The notes: generated by a model not told the origin, from the sequence alone. 64,000 nucleotides of DNA from Onchidella celtica (GCA_963931925.1 OZ007569.1:66045980-66109979), one strand, 5' to 3'. Positions 33,249 to 45,623 are shown, counted from the first letter of the stretch. A program made the numbers and translations.

Positions 33249-33617
33249 ATGGCCGAGTTTCTCAAATACATTGACTCTGCCAAAGCTCTGGGTATACCAG
33301 AAGAAGAACGCGCCTCGTGGTGCGAACGACAAGTACAGCAAGACCGAGATCGTGAGGATCGGGTAGCAGCAAGAGAAAAAGAAAGAGAAAAAGAAGCAAG
33401 AGAGAGAGAAAAAGAAGAAAGAGAAAGAGAAAGAGAAAAAGAAGAAAGAGAAAGAGAAAAAGAAAGAGAGAGAGAAAAGGAAAGAGAAAGAGAACGAGAA
33501 AAAGAAGCAAGAGAGAGAGAAAAAGAGGCTGTAGAGAGAGAAAAAAGAGAGCATGAACTCGCAATAAAGAAGTTAGAGCGAGAATCGCTTGTGGCCCCCA
33601 CTGCCGGATACCTCTAA
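33249..33617 (+). pseudogene. gag: Unit 3 gag stub
   Basis: 122 codons, same as unit 2, with the same deletion junction. Confidence 0.85.
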
Positions 33618-36282
33618 GTTTCTTATTAAAGATGACTTACTATACCGTAATTTTCGGAATAAGCGAGAGGCCATTATGCAGCTTGTAGTACCAAGATCTT
33701 TTCGTCGCGACATTATTCGTCTCGCGCATGACACTTCCTTGGCGGGTCACCAGGGAAAGGCCAGAACTAAGTCTCGAATACTATCGCAATTTTTTTGGCC
33801 CAGTATTTACGCAGATGTAAACCGGTTCGTATCAACATGTGACGTATGTCAGAGACGTACTCCTAAAGGAAGAGCATCGCGGGCTCCTCTGCAGGAGATG
33901 CCTATGGTCTCCAGACCATTTGAGCGCGTGGCCGTAGATATAGTTGGGCCCCTACACAAGTCAGACAGAGGACATCGTTTTATACTTTCTGTCATTGTCT
34001 ACGCAACCCGTTGGCCAGAGGCCATTCCGCTAAAAGACATTTCAGCCGATCATGTCGCTGAAGCCCTTATTACTATTTTTTCGCGTCTTGGGTTTCCGGT
34101 TGAAATTTTATCGGACAGAGGTCCACAGTTTACCTCTGAGCTTTTTAAGAAAGTCTTGGAATTGGTCGGGATTAAACAAAGATTGACATCTCCATACCAC
34201 CCACAGTCTAATGGCTGCTGTGAACGGTGGAATGCTACCATGAAAACTATGCTTGCGCGAGTTTCCGCCGACAAGCCGAGTGATTGGGATCGACAACTCC
34301 CCGCTATTCTCTTTGCATACCGAGAACTACCGAACGCATCGACGGGTTTTTCCCCCTTCGAATTATTGTATGGTCGTAAGCCGCGTGGTCCAATGGCCAT
34401 ACTCCATGATTTATTCGCCGGATCAGACACCGACGACAACGATACGCGGTCTGCATATCAATACGTTGTAGACTTGCGCCATCGAATTCTTAACGCATGT
34501 CAACTCGCACAAAAATCTTCAGCTGCGCATGCGAGTCTTTATAAACTATATTGTGATCAAGGTAGCCGATTGCGAACCTTGGCCGTCGGAGACCAAACTC
34601 TTGTTCTCCTTCCGGAGACAAAAAATAAACTCCTTCTTACATGGAAGGGACCTTTTAAAGTCCTAAAGAGACTTTCTCGAGTAAATTATCTTATCAAGAT
34701 TCGAGGACAGGACAAAGTCTTCCATATAAATATGTTAAAGCAGTACCTGTCCGACGATGATAATCGACAGAATAATCGCCGAAATGTGGTTGCTCAGGCC
34801 AATGCGGCCTTGGTTTCAGTTGACGATAATGATCCTATTAAGATAGAGAATTCAATCCCCGCACTTCGATCTTCTGAAAACACTTCGGATGTAAATATAA
34901 ATCCAGATTTATCTGAATCGCAAAGACAAGATATAAGAGATTTGCTTAACGAGTTTACTACAGTCTTTACTGATCTACCAGGTAATACTTCTTTGGTACA
35001 GCATGTTATAAGATTAAAGACGGATATACCCGTCTTTGTTAAACCATACCCGCGTCCGCTGCACGCACAGGAGACTATAATAACCGAGGTACGTAACATG
35101 TTTCACCTGGGAGTGATAGAGCGATCGACGAGCCCATATAACTCACCCATCGTCTTAGTGAAAAAAAAAGATGATACAGTGCGTTTTTGTATTGACTATC
35201 GTAAACTTAATGAGGTTACGATATATGACGCTGAACCGATTCCCAACCAGGAGAATCTCTTTGCGCAGTTAGCGAGGGCAACGATTTTTTCTAAAATTGA
35301 TCTTTCCAAAGGCTATTGGCAAATTCCGCTTGATGAGAATAGCAAGCAATATACCGCTTTTCAGACCCCGTTGGGTCTTATGCAGTGGCGCTATATGCCT
35401 TTCGGGTTAGTTACAGCCCCTGCCACTTTCGCCCGTATGATGACAATATTGCTCCAGAACATGAATTCCGTATTGTCGTATTTTGACGACATTTGTATTT
35501 ATGAAACCAATTGGTCGGGACACCTCGCAGCCCTACGACAAGTTTTTATTGCTCTTCGTCGAGCTGGCCTTACGGCGAAACCCAGTAAGGTGTTTTTAGG
35601 ATATAATGAAATTAATTTTCTGGGCCATACAATTGCCCACGGCGTTCAGACTCCTGATGACAAGAAGATAACTACCATCTTAAAGCTCCAACCCCCTCGA
35701 ACTAAGAAAGAAGTTCGTAGTTTATTGGGCTTTCTTAACTATTATAGGAAATTCATTCCAAATTTTTCTTCGCTTACAGCTCCGTTGTCGGACCTCACAA
35801 GAAAGAATTTTCCTAATAAAGTGAAATGGACAACCGAATGTGCTGATACACTTCGTACCGTTCAACGACTGTTTTCGACTTCACCCATTCTCATACTTCC
35901 AGATATAAACCAAATATTTATTGTCCGCACTGGTGCGTCGGACAAGGGATTAGGAGCTGTGTTATTACAGGAACGAGACGATACCTTGCGGCCATGTCTA
36001 TACGCCAGCCGCAAGTTGCTAGATAGGGAATGCCGCTATGCAATTATCGAGCGAGAGTGTCTCGCTATCATTTTTGCTGTAAACGCATTTTCGCGATATC
36101 TACTCATGTCCGAGTTTATAATTGAAACGGACCATCGTCCGTTGTTATTCTTGAAGGCTAACAGGGCTAAAAATGCTCGATTAACGAGGTGGAGTCTTGC
36201 ACTCCAGGAATACCGGTTTGTTATCCGGGCTATCCCTGGCGGTGACAATTCCCAAGCTGATATTTTGTCACGTCTAATTTAG
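33589..36282 (+). CDS. pol: Unit 3 pol: IN-RT-RNase H with integrase Asp-to-Val and RNase H Asp-to-Gly
   Basis: 897 codons. In addition to RNase H Gly782, the Asp of the conserved SVIDYATRW segment of integrase (residue 137) is Val (GTC at 33997). This is not one of the D,D,E catalytic residues, but it is strongly conserved in gypsy-type integrases, so a functional loss is likely. The change is shared with unit 4 and absent from units 1 and 2, making units 3 and 4 sister copies. Confidence 0.9.
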   Translation: MWPPLPDTSKFLIKDDLLYRNFRNKREAIMQLVVPRSFRRDIIRLAHDTSLAGHQGKARTKSRILSQFFWPSIYADVNRFVSTCDVCQRRTPKGRASRAPLQEMPMVSRPFERVAVDIVGPLHKSDRGHRFILSVIVYATRWPEAIPLKDISADHVAEALITIFSRLGFPVEILSDRGPQFTSELFKKVLELVGIKQRLTSPYHPQSNGCCERWNATMKTMLARVSADKPSDWDRQLPAILFAYRELPNASTGFSPFELLYGRKPRGPMAILHDLFAGSDTDDNDTRSAYQYVVDLRHRILNACQLAQKSSAAHASLYKLYCDQGSRLRTLAVGDQTLVLLPETKNKLLLTWKGPFKVLKRLSRVNYLIKIRGQDKVFHINMLKQYLSDDDNRQNNRRNVVAQANAALVSVDDNDPIKIENSIPALRSSENTSDVNINPDLSESQRQDIRDLLNEFTTVFTDLPGNTSLVQHVIRLKTDIPVFVKPYPRPLHAQETIITEVRNMFHLGVIERSTSPYNSPIVLVKKKDDTVRFCIDYRKLNEVTIYDAEPIPNQENLFAQLARATIFSKIDLSKGYWQIPLDENSKQYTAFQTPLGLMQWRYMPFGLVTAPATFARMMTILLQNMNSVLSYFDDICIYETNWSGHLAALRQVFIALRRAGLTAKPSKVFLGYNEINFLGHTIAHGVQTPDDKKITTILKLQPPRTKKEVRSLLGFLNYYRKFIPNFSSLTAPLSDLTRKNFPNKVKWTTECADTLRTVQRLFSTSPILILPDINQIFIVRTGASDKGLGAVLLQERDDTLRPCLYASRKLLDRECRYAIIERECLAIIFAVNAFSRYLLMSEFIIETDHRPLLFLKANRAKNARLTRWSLALQEYRFVIRAIPGGDNSQADILSRLI

Positions 36283-36957
36283 TTTCCTATTAAAGAGTGT
36301 TGTGTCTTGTATTGGGGTTGGATAGTGCTTGTCCCCCTCAATTCTAGACGGTGGATGGATTCACATTTATCTTGTTCATTACTTTATGAACCAGTTTTAC
36401 AATCTTTTTTTGTGAATATCCTCTTTCCACCAGCGTCATTCCAGACTGTGACCTGAACTTCTGACAAGCCTGAGGCCCTTGTCAGCGGGTCAATGAGATG
36501 GGGACATGGCAAACCAAGCTACCAGAGCTACTGCTGCCATTGGATACCACAGTATTTTAATTAACAATATATTGTGTGTGAATGTGTATATAAGCAGCAA
36601 TTATGTGTGTTGACTAGATAATTATGAGCCTATTCCTTCAGTAAGGCTTCATTGTTTGATAATAGTTATACTTTAATCCAGCAGTATACAGTGATATACT
36701 CATAGTTATTATAGATGTTCCTCAGAAGTTTGATTATGTGCAGTAAGAATGTTTCGATAGAATAGATTCTATAGAACGTGGCATCAATAATTGTATGCTT
36801 TTTGTCCATCCAATATGCACGTTCTTAGTTAGATTTTTCTTCTCAAGCTTAAGGCTCCTTTTTCTACAGTACTACTTAAGCCCCTACCACAATAACTTTG
36901 GGATTTTTTGGATCCTATCGTGTAAATTTTTCTTAAAATTTTCACTGGGGTGGGGGA
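36283..36957 (+). other. Unit 3 3' UTR and polypurine tract
   Basis: 675 bp, as in unit 1. Confidence 0.8.
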
Positions 36958-38271
36958 TGTCAGGGTTAGGACTAGAAGTGTCGTGCTGGGTCACGGCTTG
37001 TTTATTTCATGGTCCCGTTGATTTTAGCCAGTGCAAATGTCCTTGAACTATTCTCGTGGACAGTTTGTTTTTGTAACGCTTTTTCTTAGAGATGGAAAGA
37101 AAGGGGGGCAAGATAGAATAAATGGATGAGTTAACAGTGACGGTGCAATTTTCGACCCCGTGGTTTGGATGAACTCTAACAGGGGAAGAGAGGGGGGCGA
37201 ATAGGGGTGAGTAAATTCGTACATAAAACGTAGAGGGTTGGAGACTTTAGTAAGGGTTTTGATATGTTAATTTGACCTTGTCTGTTACTAGTGCAAGGCC
37301 GTGACCGATTTCCATGCAGAATCTATTAATACTACGAGCTGAGCTCGAAATGGATGCACCAATCAAATTTAGGCAGTTGGCTGGGGATTTGCAGCTGGCC
37401 GCACAAGATATAAGCGGAGCCATTCCTATGTTTCTTCACTCCATGCAGAATATCCATCTGTGCAGGTAGTCGGCGGATTCTGCCAGAAGAATCAGAAGAT
37501 TGTTATAGTCATGTCTATGCCCATGATAGACACTGGAATGAGACCATATGCTTTCCACAAATTATCCACTGCTATTATCTCCGGCTCCCTGATCTCGTAT
37601 CAGGGACCAAGTGTAAGTGTTTGTCTATTGATTCGACGATGAACGTGAAGCTGACCTTTTAATTTTCCAGTAGGAGTGCTACCGAAGAATGCAAGACTAC
37701 AATGTATTTTAACTTGCAACTAGATCTAGCAGGAATGTCTGGTATACACATTTGTAAATTGAAATTGATGTGTCTGGATGAGGCTGGGGATTGCCAGCCC
37801 ATCCTAGAGTAGATCTAGATCTAACTTAACTACGACAGTTTGGATTGACGAGTTTGATCCTTTATAAGCGGTAGGCACAAATAACTGAGTTAACATTGTC
37901 GTCTGAGACATTAGAATATTATTTGTTAGATAGTAGGCAGACTATATTTGAGAGATAGATAAGTAATAATTAAATTGTGAGTGAGTTAGAATGATATAAT
38001 CTTTTAGGAATCTAGAGGAGACTTCTAGTGATATATTATTGAATTTTCATTTGATGCTGCTGATGTTGTCTTTTTAGTATGTAAGAGCTAGACGAAATTT
38101 GTTAGGGATTTTTAAGTAAATAAATTTGTGGCCCTGCAGGTCCTTGATAAAACTTATTCGAATTGTTATTAGTATATGTGGCATGGTATGGAAGAGTAAT
38201 TACTAAAAACCTCTCGATTTTTAAATGCAGTCGTAACATCAATAATTCCATAATAACCCAACTCCGTAACA
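36958..38271 (+). repeat. LTR 4 of the array
   Basis: 1314 bp with one private change at 37834 (CTACGACAG, where the other LTRs read CTACGTCAG). Confidence 0.9.
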
Positions 38272-39655
38272 CTGGAGAGGGACCCTTAAAGAACTTAAAT
38301 AACGCCATGCCATTTAGGTAAATTATTTTAAAACCTATTGTATTTTTATTCCATTATTTAATATTATACTGTTGTAACATTGTCTTTTCAGGTCCTTTTA
38401 TTATAGATTTTAGGCAATTTGTATTAATTTAACATTTTGTTTCAATTTCATATGGTGAACTCAACATCCCATTGACCCGACGACACCGGCGAGGGACACT
38501 TTTCACCTTACAGATCTACCTGAGACAGAAACACATTTTTTTGGGCTTGGAGCTATGGTTTGAGGATACTTACCATCTGAATTCCTCAAAAACAAAGATA
38601 AGTGATCCATCTATTTAACAGTCTTGAGGAGGGCGACGTACTTTCCGCTCTGTGTTCCAGGCTTTTTACCATTTACTATATGTTTAGTTTAAGAGCGGGA
38701 GGTTGGTTGGGGTCATAGTTTAGCATATCTTCTTTGCCATTACGAAGGATATTGGAGTGCCTTGGTGGCTATTGATAACTCGGGGGGATTTGCTTCACTG
38801 TGAATAGTTCTATTAGGGATCCATTATTCGTATAGATTGTGGCGTTTTTCTTACTTCCTCACTTCTTTTTAGGAAGATGTCTCTCCTGTCCTTTTTCTTA
38901 ATACTATCTTGTAAATAAGTTAGGACTTGTAGGGTCTGTTATCGTTCGTCTTTTTTGTGAGTTTAGCGTCCTGTTTATTGTATTTCTTTTTGCTTCCTTA
39001 TAAACTTTAAACTACTATACTAACATTGTTATGTTTACAATATATGCCTGAGGTGTTTCACGTGCTAAAACCACGTTGAATTGTAATCTGGTATTGATAT
39101 GTGAGAGAGAGAGATAATAAAATTTTGATCACGTGATAATTTCACGTTGAATATAAACAGAATAATTTTGCAGTGGTAACAGAAGACACTGCGTGTGCGC
39201 GTTTTGAGAAGAGAGAGATATTTCAAATTGGTCGCGTTGAGAGAGAGATATAATTTTGATTTGTCGCATTGAGAGAGCGATTCATTTTTCACAGTGATAA
39301 CAGAGGACACTGGTTCGTCGCGTTGAGAGAGACATAAATTTTGAGAGTGATCACTCAAGACACTAATTTATCGCATTAAAGGCGATATATATATTTTATT
39401 GCAGTGGGAGCAACGGATAGACGACACTGCCTTACTAGAATTCATATTCAGAGAGATAGAGATAAAGTTTTTGCAGTGGAAGACACACTGCCTGCAATTT
39501 ACAGAGAGAGATAGAACGTTCTTTTCGCGAAGCAGTGCTAACGTAAGACACTGAATTAATACTAACAGACAATAACTGTTAGAAATAATATAATTGATAC
39601 CGCGATATACCTTAACAGTAGGTAAATACTAACTAGTTACAGACTTTAACATATC
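38272..39655 (+). promoter_or_regulatory. Unit 4 leader
   Basis: 1384 bp with the hairpin array at 39170-39553. Confidence 0.7.
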
Positions 39656-40024
39656 ATGGCCGAGTTTCTCAAATACATTGACTCTGCCAAAGCTCTGGGT
39701 ATACCAGAAGAAGAACGCGCCTCGTGGTGCGAACGACAAGTACAGCAAGACCGAGATCGTGAGGATCGGGTAGCAGCAAGAGAAAAAGAAAGAGAAAAAG
39801 AAGCAAGAGAGAGAGAAAAAGAAGAAAGAGAAAGAGAAAGAGAAAAAGAAGAAAGAGAAAGAGAAAAAGAAAGAGAGAGAGAAAAGGAAAGAGAAAGAGA
39901 ACGAGAAAAAGAAGCAAGAGAGAGAGAAAAAGAGGCTGTAGAGAGAGAAAAAAGAGAGCATGAACTCGCAATAAAGAAGTTAGAGCGAGAATCGCTTGTG
40001 GCCCCCACTGCCGGATACCTCTAA
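39656..40024 (+). pseudogene. gag: Unit 4 gag stub
   Basis: 122 codons, same as units 2 and 3. Confidence 0.85.
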
Positions 40025-42688
40025 GTTTCTTATTAAAGATGACTTACTATACCGTAATTTTCGGAATAAGCGAGAGGCCATTATGCAGCTTGTAGTACCA
40101 AGATCTTTTCGTCGCGACATTATTCGTCTCGCGCATGACACTTCCTTGGCGGGTCACCAGGGAAAGGCCAGAACTAAGTCTCGAATACTATCGCAATTTT
40201 TTTGGCCCAGTATTTACGCAGATGTAAACCGGTTCGTATCAACATGTGACGTATGTCAGAGACGTACTCCTAAAGGAAGAGCATCGCGGGCTCCTCTGCA
40301 GGAGATGCCTATGGTCTCCAGACCATTTGAGCGCGTGGCCGTAGATATAGTTGGGCCCCTACACAAGTCAGACAGAGGACATCGTTTTATACTTTCTGTC
40401 ATTGTCTACGCAACCCGTTGGCCAGAGGCCATTCCGCTAAAAGACATTTCAGCCGATCATGTCGCTGAAGCCCTTATTACTATTTTTTCGCGTCTTGGGT
40501 TTCCGGTTGAAATTTTATCGGACAGAGGTCCACAGTTTACCTCTGAGCTTTTTAAGAAAGTCTTGGAATTGGTCGGGATTAAACAAAGATTGACATCTCC
40601 ATACCACCCACAGTCTAATGGCTGCTGTGAACGGTGGAATGCTACCATGAAAACTATGCTTGCGCGAGTTTCCGCCGACAAGCCGAGTGATTGGGATCGA
40701 CAACTCCCCGCTATTCTCTTTGCATACCGAGAACTACCGAACGCATCGACGGGTTTTTCCCCCTTCGAATTATTGTATGGTCGTAAGCCGCGTGGTCCAA
40801 TGGCCATACTCCATGATTTATTCGCCGGATCAGACACCGACGACAACGATACGCGGTCTGCATATCAATACGTTGTAGACTTGCGCCATCGAATTCTTAA
40901 CGCATGTCAACTCGCACAAAAATCTTCAGCTGCGCATGCGAGTCTTTATAAACTATATTGTGATCAAGGTAGCCGATTGCGAACCTTGGCCGTCGGAGAC
41001 CAAACTCTTGTTCTCCTTCCGGAGACAAAAAATAAACTCCTTCTTACATGGAAGGGACCTTTTAAAGTCCTAAAGAGACTTTCTCGAGTAAATTATCTTA
41101 TCAAGATTCGAGGACAGGACAAAGTCTTCCATATAAATATGTTAAAGCAGTACCTGTCCGACGATGATAATCGACAGAATAATCGCCGAAATGTGGTTGC
41201 TCAGGCCAATGCGGCCTTGGTTTCAGTTGACGATAATGATCCTATTAAGATAGAGAATTCAATCCCCGCACTTCGATCTTCTGAAAACACTTCGGATGTA
41301 AATATAAATCCAGATTTATCTGAATCGCAAAGACAAGATATAAGAGATTTGCTTAACGAGTTTACTACAGTCTTTACTGATCTACCAGGTAATACTTCTT
41401 TGGTACAGCATGTTATAAGATTAAAGACGGATATACCCGTCTTTGTTAAACCATACCCGCGTCCGCTGCACGCACAGGAGACTATAATAACCGAGGTACG
41501 TAACATGTTTCACCTGGGAGTGATAGAGCGATCGACGAGCCCATATAACTCACCCATCGTCTTAGTGAAAAAAAAAGATGATACAGTGCGTTTTTGTATT
41601 GACTATCGTAAACTTAATGAGGTTACGATATATGACGCTGAACCGATTCCCAACCAGGAGAATCTCTTTGCGCAGTTAGCGAGGGCAACGATTTTTTCTA
41701 AAATTGATCTTTCCAAAGGCTATTGGCAAATTCCGCTTGATGAGAATAGCAAGCAATATACCGCTTTTCAGACCCCGTTGGGTCTTATGCAGTGGCGCTA
41801 TATGCCTTTCGGGTTAGTTACAGCCCCTGCCACTTTCGCCCGTATGATGACAATATTGCTCCAGAACATGAATTCCGTATTGTCGTATTTTGACGACATT
41901 TGTATTATGAAACCAATTGGTCGGGACACCTCGCAGCCCTACGACAAGTTTTTATTGCTCTTCGTCGAGCTGGCCTTACGGCGAAACCCAGTAAGGTGTT
42001 TTTAGGATATAATGAAATTAATTTTCTGGGCCATACAATTGCCCACGGCGTTCAGACTCCTGATGACAAGAAGATAACTACCATCTTAAAGCTCCAACCC
42101 CCTCGAACTAAGAAAGAAGTTCGTAGTTTATTGGGCTTTCTTAACTATTATAGGAAATTCATTCCAAATTTTTCTTCGCTTACAGCTCCGTTGTCGGACC
42201 TCACAAGAAAGAATTTTCCTAATAAAGTGAAATGGACAACCGAATGTGCTGATACACTTCGTACCGTTCAACGACTGTTTTCGACTTCACCCATTCTCAT
42301 ACTTCCAGATATAAACCAAATATTTATTGTCCGCACTGGTGCGTCGGACAAGGGATTAGGAGCTGTGTTATTACAGGAACGAGACGATACCTTGCGGCCA
42401 TGTCTATACGCCAGCCGCAAGTTGCTAGATAGGGAATGCCGCTATGCAATTATCGAGCGAGAGTGTCTCGCTATCATTTTTGCTGTAAACGCATTTTCGC
42501 GATATCTACTCATGTCCGAGTTTATAATTGAAACGGACCATCGTCCGTTGTTATTCTTGAAGGCTAACAGGGCTAAAAATGCTCGATTAACGAGGTGGAG
42601 TCTTGCACTCCAGGAATACCGGTTTGTTATCCGGGCTATCCCTGGCGGTGACAATTCCCAAGCTGATATTTTGTCACGTCTAATTTAG
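39996..42688 (+). pseudogene. pol: Unit 4 pol broken just after the RT active site
   Basis: The integrase Val137 shared with unit 3 is present (GTC at 40404). One T is missing in the TATTTATG run at about 41903-41906, immediately after the YFDD box, so the first frame ends at 42005. The remainder of RT and the RNase H continue in another frame from about 41900 to 42688. RNase H carries the same Gly (42338). The lesion explains why this unit is 6406 rather than 6407 bp. Confidence 0.9.
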
Positions 42689-43363
42689 TTTCCTATTAAA
42701 GAGTGTTGTGTCTTGTATTGGGGTTGGATAGTGCTTGTCCCCCTCAATTCTAGACGGTGGATGGATTCACATTTATCTTGTTCATTACTTTATGAACCAG
42801 TTTTACAATCTTTTTTTGTGAATATCCTCTTTCCACCAGCGTCATTCCAGACTGTGACCTGAACTTCTGACAAGCCTGAGGCCCTTGTCAGCGGGTCAAT
42901 GAGATGGGGACATGGCAAACCAAGCTACCAGAGCTACTGCTGCCATTGGATACCACAGTATTTTAATTAACAATATATTGTGTGTGAATGTGTATATAAG
43001 CAGCAATTATGTGTGTTGACTAGATAATTATGAGCCTATTCCTTCAGTAAGGCTTCATTGTTTGATAATAGTTATACTTTAATCCAGCAGTATACAGTGA
43101 TATACTCATAGCTATTATAGATGTTCCTCAGAAGTTTGATTATGTGCAGTAAGAATGTTTCGATAGAATAGATTCTATAGAACGTGGCATCAATAATTGT
43201 ATGCTTTTTGTCCATCCAATATGCACGTTCTTAGTTAGATTTTTCTTCTCAAGCTTAAGGCTCCTTTTTCTACAGTACTACTTAAGCCCCTACCACAATA
43301 ACTTTGGGATTTTTTGGATCCTATCGTGTAAATTTTTCTTAAAATTTTCACTGGGGTGGGGGA
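42689..43363 (+). other. Unit 4 3' UTR and polypurine tract
   Basis: 675 bp with one private change near 43112 (ATAGCTATT, where the other units read ATAGTTATT). Confidence 0.8.
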
Positions 43364-44677
43364 TGTCAGGGTTAGGACTAGAAGTGTCGTGCTGGGTCAC
43401 GGCTTGTTTATTTCATGGTCCCGTTGATTTTAGCCAGTGCAAATGTCCTTGAACTATTCTCGTGGACAGTTTGTTTTTGTAACGCTTTTTCTTAGAGATG
43501 GAAAGAAAGGGGGGCAAGATAGAATAAATGGATGAGTTAACAGTGACGGTGCAATTTTCGACCCCGTGGTTTGGATGAACTCTAACAGGGGAAGAGAGGG
43601 GGGCGAATAGGGGTGAGTAAATTCGTACATAAAACGTAGAGGGTTGGAGACTTTAGTAAGGGTTTTGATATGTTAATTTGACCTTGTCTGTTACTAGTGC
43701 AAGGCCGTGACCGATTTCCATGCAGAATCTATTAATACTACGAGCTGAGCTCGAAATGGATGCACCAATCAAATTTAGGCAGTTGGCTGGGGATTTGCAG
43801 CTGGCCGCACAAGATATAAGCGGAGCCATTCCTATGTTTCTTCACTCCATGCAGAATATCCATCTGTGCAGGTAGTCGGCGGATTCTGCCAGAAGAATCA
43901 GAAGATTGTTATAGTCATGTCTATGCCCATGATAGACACTGGAATGAGACCATATGCTTTCCACAAATTATCCACTGCTATTATCTCCGGCTCCCTGATC
44001 TCGTATCAGGGACCAAGTGTAAGTGTTTGTCTATTGATTCGACGATGAACGTGAAGCTGACCTTTTAATTTTCCAGTAGGAGTGCTACCGAAGAATGCAA
44101 GACTACAATGTATTTTAACTTGCAACTAGATCTAGCAGGAATGTCTGGTATACACATTTGTAAATTGAAATTGATGTGTCTGGATGAGGCTGGGGATTGC
44201 CAGCCCATCCTAGAGTAGATCTAGATCTAACTTAACTACGTCAGTTTGGATTGACGAGTTTGATCCTTTATAAGCGGTAGGCACAAATAACTGAGTTAAC
44301 ATTGTCGTCTGAGACATTAGAATATTATTTGTTAGATAGTAGGCAGACTATATTTGAGAGATAGATAAGTAATAATTAAATTGTGAGTGAGTTAGAATGA
44401 TATAATCTTTTAGGAATCTAGAGGAGACTTCTAGTGATATATTATTGAATTTTCATTTGATGCTGCTGATGTTGTCTTTTTAGTATGTAAGAGCTAGACG
44501 AAATTTGTTAGGGATTTTTAAGTAAATAAATTTGTGGCCCTGCAGGTCCTTGATAAAACTTATTCGAATTGTTATTAGTATATGTGGCATGGTATGGAAG
44601 AGTAATTACTAAAAACCTCTCGATTTTTAAATGCAGTCGTAACATCAATAATTCCATAATAACCCAACTCCGTAACA
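43364..44677 (+). repeat. LTR 5 (3' outer LTR of the array)
   Basis: 1314 bp ending in CCGTAACA, followed at once by CCAGA (44678-44682), the right-hand target-site duplication. The primer-binding-site-like CTGGAGAGG is absent here, confirming the outer edge. Confidence 0.9.
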
Positions 44678-44682
44678 CCAGA
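44678..44682. other. Right target-site duplication of the array (CCAGA)
   Basis: Matches 17763-17767 exactly. Confidence 0.85.
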
Positions 44683-44803
44683 GATGTAGATTAGTCATGG
44701 CAAATACATATTGTATTTTCTTGTAAATCTTGTAACATTACTGTCATTTTTACTTAATCTTCTTTTCATCCTGCAACAATGATAGAAACAGCTTGGATTG
44801 ATA

Positions 44804-45623
44804 CAGTAAAACCTCGCTATATCGCCCTCCGTTATACCGCCATTCCCGCATACCGCCAGCTTTCCGCCGTGGAACGGATCTGACACCTATACAAAGTCAC
44901 TAAAAATGTCGTTATACCGCCATCCGCCAACAGTTTGAATGCTACATTCATAACTTGAGTATAGTAAATATTGCTCGTTATAGCGCCAACGTAAATTTAA
45001 CCCCCACTCCCCACCTCTACCTAAATCCACCTAACAGACGGAACATCACATGGCGCCACAAGTCTGTGCTTGTTACTCAAACACCAATCCTACTACACAG
45101 TCTTCGCTTTTGAAGTCCTGATAGGCCCAATGATGGGGCATGCAGTGGGAAAGACGGGTCATGGTTCAATAGAGAGTTTGCGAACGAACGTAAGCGCGTG
45201 CGAGGTGATGCTTCAACTGGTTCATACCGGTCGCAGGGTACGATGCAAACAACACACGTTTGTTGCTGAATTGTAATGTAGCATTATTTGTCATATTGCA
45301 ACACGTAATACTTTTACTCTTAAGGTGCGATTTCCTGAATAAATAAACTCCAACACACATAAACACAAAAAACAACAACAAAAAAATATAAATGCAAGCA
45401 ATGTAAACTTCAAAATGACAACGGCTGTTTATGGCCAGTGGAGAGATAAGGGAGATAACTGCAATATTTTCGACATGTTACTTTGTTAGCCAGTCCAATG
45501 TTGGTAAATTACTTAATTACTTATTTCCCTAGTTCTACGTGGTATTTTCGTTGTACCGCCATTCTCGTTATACAGCCAATTTTCTGTTTGCCCCTTACTT
45601 TGCGGTATAACGAGGTTTAACTG
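44804..45623. mobile_element. pogo/Tigger-like MITE
   Basis: Terminal inverted repeats begin CAGTAAAACCTCGCTATA on the left and, read from the right end inwards, CAGTTAAACCTCGTTATA. TA dinucleotides flank both ends (44802-44803 and 45624-45625). CAGT plus ACCTCG(T/C)TATA is the terminal signature of pogo/Tigger-type elements of the Tc1/mariner superfamily. Several internal copies of a TCGTTATACCGCCA-like motif lie near both ends. There is no transposase frame, so it is non-autonomous. Confidence 0.85.

Larger units (their letters stand above)
17768..44677 (+). mobile_element. Tandem array of four gag-deleted Gmr1-like LTR retrotransposon units sharing five LTRs
   Basis: Five near-identical LTRs (TGTCAGGG...GTAACA) alternate with four near-identical internal regions, all head to tail. 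Unit lengths are 6376, 6407, 6407 and 6406 bp. One CCAGA duplication flanks the whole block, so it behaves as a single insertion. Each internal region has a 1384-bp leader, a gag stub, an out-of-frame pol (IN-RT-RNase H), a 675-bp 3' UTR and a GGGGTGGGGGA polypurine tract. Markers showing the units are distinct copies: LTR1 lacks 25 bp; unit 1 lacks 6 bp in the gag stub; unit 2 has A at about 26788; units 3 and 4 share an integrase Asp-to-Val; LTR4 has a private change at 37834; unit 4 lacks 1 bp near 41905 and has a change near 43112. Growth by LTR-LTR unequal exchange after one insertion fits best; a concatemeric insertion or an assembly artefact cannot be excluded. Confidence 0.9.

Noticed and set aside
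17768..44677. Reading the 6.4-kb periodicity as a satellite or CRISPR-like array
   Set aside because: Each unit contains LTRs, pol and a polypurine tract; the repeat length and content are those of a retroelement.
45070..45276. 68-codon frame inside the MITE as a transposase fragment
   Set aside because: No DDE or helix-turn-helix features; too short.
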